64,000 nt of DNA, taken from NCBI GenBank assembly GCA_964035015.1, contig OZ035997.1, positions 14,420,536 to 14,484,535 of the forward strand. Reading direction: 5' to 3'. Below, piece by piece: positions 61,062 through 64,000 of this stretch. The notes beneath the pieces are model-generated. The model saw nothing but the letters and a program-made list of their open reading frames with translations, ran no database searches and was not told the origin of the DNA. Source of the stretch: Corallium rubrum (lineage: Eukaryota; Cnidaria; Anthozoa; Scleralcyonacea; Coralliidae). Every line of letters starts with the position of its first letter. Position 1 is the stretch's first letter. Position numbers and translations under genes: made by a program.

Positions 61062-61136
61062 ACGGCAACCTCGTACCCAGGTTCTTACGGTGGGCGGGGG
61101 CGGGGAAGCGGAGATAGGAACCTGGGTACGAGGTTG
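61062..61136. repeat. Hairpin with CAACCTCGTACCCAGG stem
   Basis: caacctcgtacccaggttc pairs with gaacctgggtacgaggttg around a G/C-rich loop. The stem word recurs at 25978 and 58570. Confidence 0.85.
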
Positions 61137-61719
61137 AAACAACTGCTGATTCAAGCATCCTTTCAATTTCGCTTTAATTTTAGTTTGACCATCCGTACTT
61201 CTGTGCACCTTTCTAGTATCTCATGTTTTATGATATAGAACCGTTATTAGGACAATTTTGTTTCTGTGTAAGAATTGCTAAAAATAGGGTGACATATATA
61301 GCCCTTTAAATTGAATGTCTTATTTTTCATGGAGATTTTGACGAAAGGAACACATCTCTCTTGCCGTTTTTCTCTAATTCATGTTGTTCAATAAAATAAG
61401 GACAAGGTACTTGAAAACATCTACTCGGAAAACAGACATTTTCAAACACTTTTTGTCGAGCAATTAAAATAAAACTTGCCAGGTCAATGCCAATGCGCTT
61501 GCGTGCAGTCAATATAAAGATACATACATCCACACTATTACGTACTATGTTTTTATTTCCACCCAACGCTTTGGGAGTCATTAGACGTTTAATCATTACT
61601 GGTATAAACTTGTTTTTCTATACGTGGGATTTGCGCGTCTACATTTGCAATTGGACAATATCAAGCAAATATATCTGGTTGGAGCAAGTTTAACAAAAAT
61701 ATCTCACTTTAGTATAAAT

Positions 61720-62012
61720 ACGTACATAGGTGATTATAGAAAATCTCGTGTGATGATTGGTCGAGCTACATCGGATTAATTCCCGATAATCACCTACAGC
61801 GCTTATTCAAAATGGCCGCCAGCCGGTTTGTCAATGACAGAAAAGGAAATTAACAATTTTAAAGAAAACGCTGTTCCTAAAAGTATGAAAATGTGTATTT
61901 ATACTAAAACAATTATTCGCCTCAGTGAATATCGCTGAATAATAACCTCGACTTCGTCTCGGTTATTATACACCGATATTCACCTCGCCTTCTGCGAATA
62001 ATTGTTAAAGAT
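61720..62012. mobile_element. Palindromic element with TTCGTCTCGG-type apex
   Basis: acaattattcgcctcagtga pairs with the inverted copy ending gcgaataattgtt (61905-62008). The preceding 61725-61815 holds a further half-related palindrome (gtgattat/ataatcac). Confidence 0.72.
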
Positions 62013-62212
62013 AGCTGCTATTGAAGAGCCAACATGGATGACCGCGTATATATTTTCGTTTTATGAAACTCAAGAATCAATTTCAACCCATCAATACATG
62101 GTGAAGAGGGTATTTTCTCAATTTTAATATGGCCTTAACACATTGTAGAAAATATATTCACAACATATTCACCCAATTGCAAATTATCGAATCTATTTTA
62201 CGTTTTGATCAC

Positions 62213-62451
62213 CAGTGGCGGGTCAAGGGGGAGGGCACTTTGGGCAACTGCCAGAGTTCCAGAAATGTACGTGAGTACCATAGATAAGCCAAACATTTTT
62301 ACAAGATAGCTATTCCCAGCTGGGTTGCTATTCTCATTTTTTTCATTAATTTCCCCCAATTTTTCTAGTATCTTTATGACTTCGGGGAGGGGTCAGATGC
62401 GAGTCAGCCACTAATGTGCCAGGGGCCCCGCTCATGCTTGATCCGCCCCTG
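62213..62451. mobile_element. hAT-type MITE, 239 bp, with 8-bp duplication
   Basis: The ends are CAGTGGCGGGTCAAGG and, on the other strand, CAGGGGCGGATCAAGC. The 8-bp duplication ttgatcac is at 62205-62212 and 62452-62459. The interior holds C-rich text (caggggccccgctcatg). No transposase. Confidence 0.9.
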
Positions 62452-62459
62452 TTGATCAC

Positions 62460-64000
62460 ATCCAAAGTATCTTATTCTGTTTGTTTTAAATCCTTCTCAC
62501 CCCCGGAGCTGCCTCCTCCGCAGGCTCTTCTTATAAGTTTTAGGAAAATAATTTCTCATGTTGAGCGAAACTCGAATCGCGTTAGCGTAGAGCGCGCGTT
62601 CTTTGCGCGCACCCATATACCCCCCCCCCCCCCCCTCAGCATGGGCCCCACTGTTGGCTCCCCTCTCAAATTTCATAAAACGACTGGGGACGAGGCATCC
62701 CCGCAGAGGGTTATTTGAAGAACTGTAAAATAGTCAGCTGACACCAAGTAGTGCCGGCAAAAAGGGAAAAATAACCTCTGCCATATTTCTTCTGTTATAT
62801 TATTTCACGATTAATTGCTACTACGAATTAGTGACCATGTCTGATGTCTCCAACAAAAATCTGATAGAGGGTGTTTCTTTTCTCTTTGCGCCAGCATTAC
62901 GTTTTTTCCATCGGACTACTTCAACGGAAACCAGATGCCAGAATAAAATATAAAATAAAAAACCTTTAAAAAAAGGAGTAAACGTCCGTTCACACTTCAG
63001 ACGATGCGTTTCAAAATTGGCCTGAAATTTGATAATTTGATCACAATTACAGAGGATTTCACATAACTTTTGCCGATTGTGTTCCGAAGTTCGTTCGTTA
63101 TTTCTGAAGTTTGTTCGTTATTTCCGAAGTTGGCGACGTAGTAGCCAATCAAGTTGCGAACTTCGAAACGAAGCATCGGCATCATTTCAAAGTTCCCTGT
63201 TGGACGTATAGAGTAAATATTCGAATAACAACGGATCTTAATACTTTCGGTAGACAAAACCTATAGCGCTGGATTCGGCAGATTCAAGCGATCATTTCGA
63301 TATAAAATTTATTTAAATCCTCTGGGCAAACAGAAAATATTTAAAAATAATACGAATAAATCAAGCTGATCAAAGTTATGTGAAATCCTTTGTAGTACTT
63401 ACTCATGAGCGGAACCTAATTTCCTATAGCTGGGTCAAGGTAAAAGTCACGAAAATCCTGATCACGCTGAACTCAATTCGATTCGACTGAACTTAATTGA
63501 GTTGACGCATACAACATTCTTTTAACGCGAATTAGTGATAAAATATATTATAATAATTTATGTACTAACGTTCGGCTCGTGAAAAGATCAGCGTTTGAGT
63601 CAACATCGCTCTAAATCCAAGCCAAGTCGAAATTCCCGACTGCTTGGGTAGAACTTAATATGTTTGTTGCTCTCAAATTAAACTTGTCGAACATATTCAT
63701 TCAGACATCGAACTCATCATGAACTTAATTGGTTGAATTAGGATCATGAGAAGTTCAATCAGTGAAATAAAAGACAAGTAGTGTGCTGCGTAGGCAGTGT
63801 TGAAATACAAATCGAAATATAGTAAGGTTTGAGTACTGCCGAATTATTGGATGGACTTTCAAACGTTACGAGCAAAAGCCCTTCGTCAGAGAGAAGTTCG
63901 ACGTTTGAACAAGGCGTAAACCGCATCTTGTGAACCTGTTATCCCCAAGCTGCTTTTTTAAATTTTACAGTATATATGACATGAAAATGTATTTAAGATT
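62460..64000. other. Stretch without a recognised gene
   Basis: Ordinary AT-rich DNA with short duplications (gttcgttatttc(t/c)gaagtt twice at 63092-63130). A degenerate Penelope-type word lies at 63815-63900. I see no gene. Confidence 0.5.
63815..63900 (-). repeat. Degenerate hammerhead/Penelope-type repeat
   Basis: The minus strand reads ctctctgacgaagggctttt gctcgtaacg. It matches the block at 25492-25567, including the outer word gaaatatagtaagg ... actgcc. Core bases are changed (CTGACGA for CTGATGA; GTAAC for GAAAC), so it should be inactive. Confidence 0.6.

Overview
This is AT-rich animal nuclear DNA. It carries one intron-rich receptor gene, spliced exons with GT/AG borders, and many degenerate eukaryotic transposons. 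It has no operons or bacterial signals. The repeat vocabulary (palindromes with an apex like CTCGCCTTCGGCTCG, CCTGGGTACGAGGTTG words, GCCTGCGCCGCAGGC-type hairpins, the GACCCCGTTTACACGATGCC family) is what I associate with cnidarian, especially anthozoan, genomes. That assignment rests on memory and is moderate to low confidence; another marine invertebrate is possible.

Layout. 1-4 kb: no recognisable gene, short repeats and AT microsatellites. 4.03-9.48 kb: a complete but decayed Ty3/Gypsy LTR retrotransposon on the minus strand, with both LTRs, PBS, PPT, gag and pol; its 3' LTR is split by a 5S-rRNA-derived SINE. 10.14-10.62 kb: a 472-bp foldback element with 225-bp arms. 11.3-16.0 kb: a frameshifted hAT-type (DUF4371/zinc-finger) transposase pseudogene interrupted by a 5'-truncated LINE on the minus strand. 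16-28 kb: a 1.5-kb 9-bp minisatellite, a remnant acidic coding repeat, clustered MITEs and a hammerhead-ribozyme-like core.

28.34-55.62 kb, plus strand: the only intact host gene seen. I reconstructed 13 coding exons (4,482 nt, 1,493 codons plus stop) whose splice phases agree throughout. The product is a Roundabout (Robo) axon-guidance receptor: signal peptide, five Ig domains, three FN3 domains, one transmembrane helix, and a roughly 620-residue cytoplasmic tail. The tail keeps the Ena/VASP-binding CC2 motif (NWADMLPPPPSHPPP) and a second block, SSDGSFLTDTDFANAV. Its introns are full of tandem repeats, foldback elements and SINEs, several of them only a few bases past a splice donor. A tRNA-Ala-like sequence lies in two related repeat units in intron 2.

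55.6-64 kb: probable 3' UTR and downstream flank, then more MITEs, including one inserted into a copy of another repeat whose empty site is also in this window. No second host gene was recognised there. The window is essentially one Robo locus in transposon-rich DNA with several layers of nested insertion.
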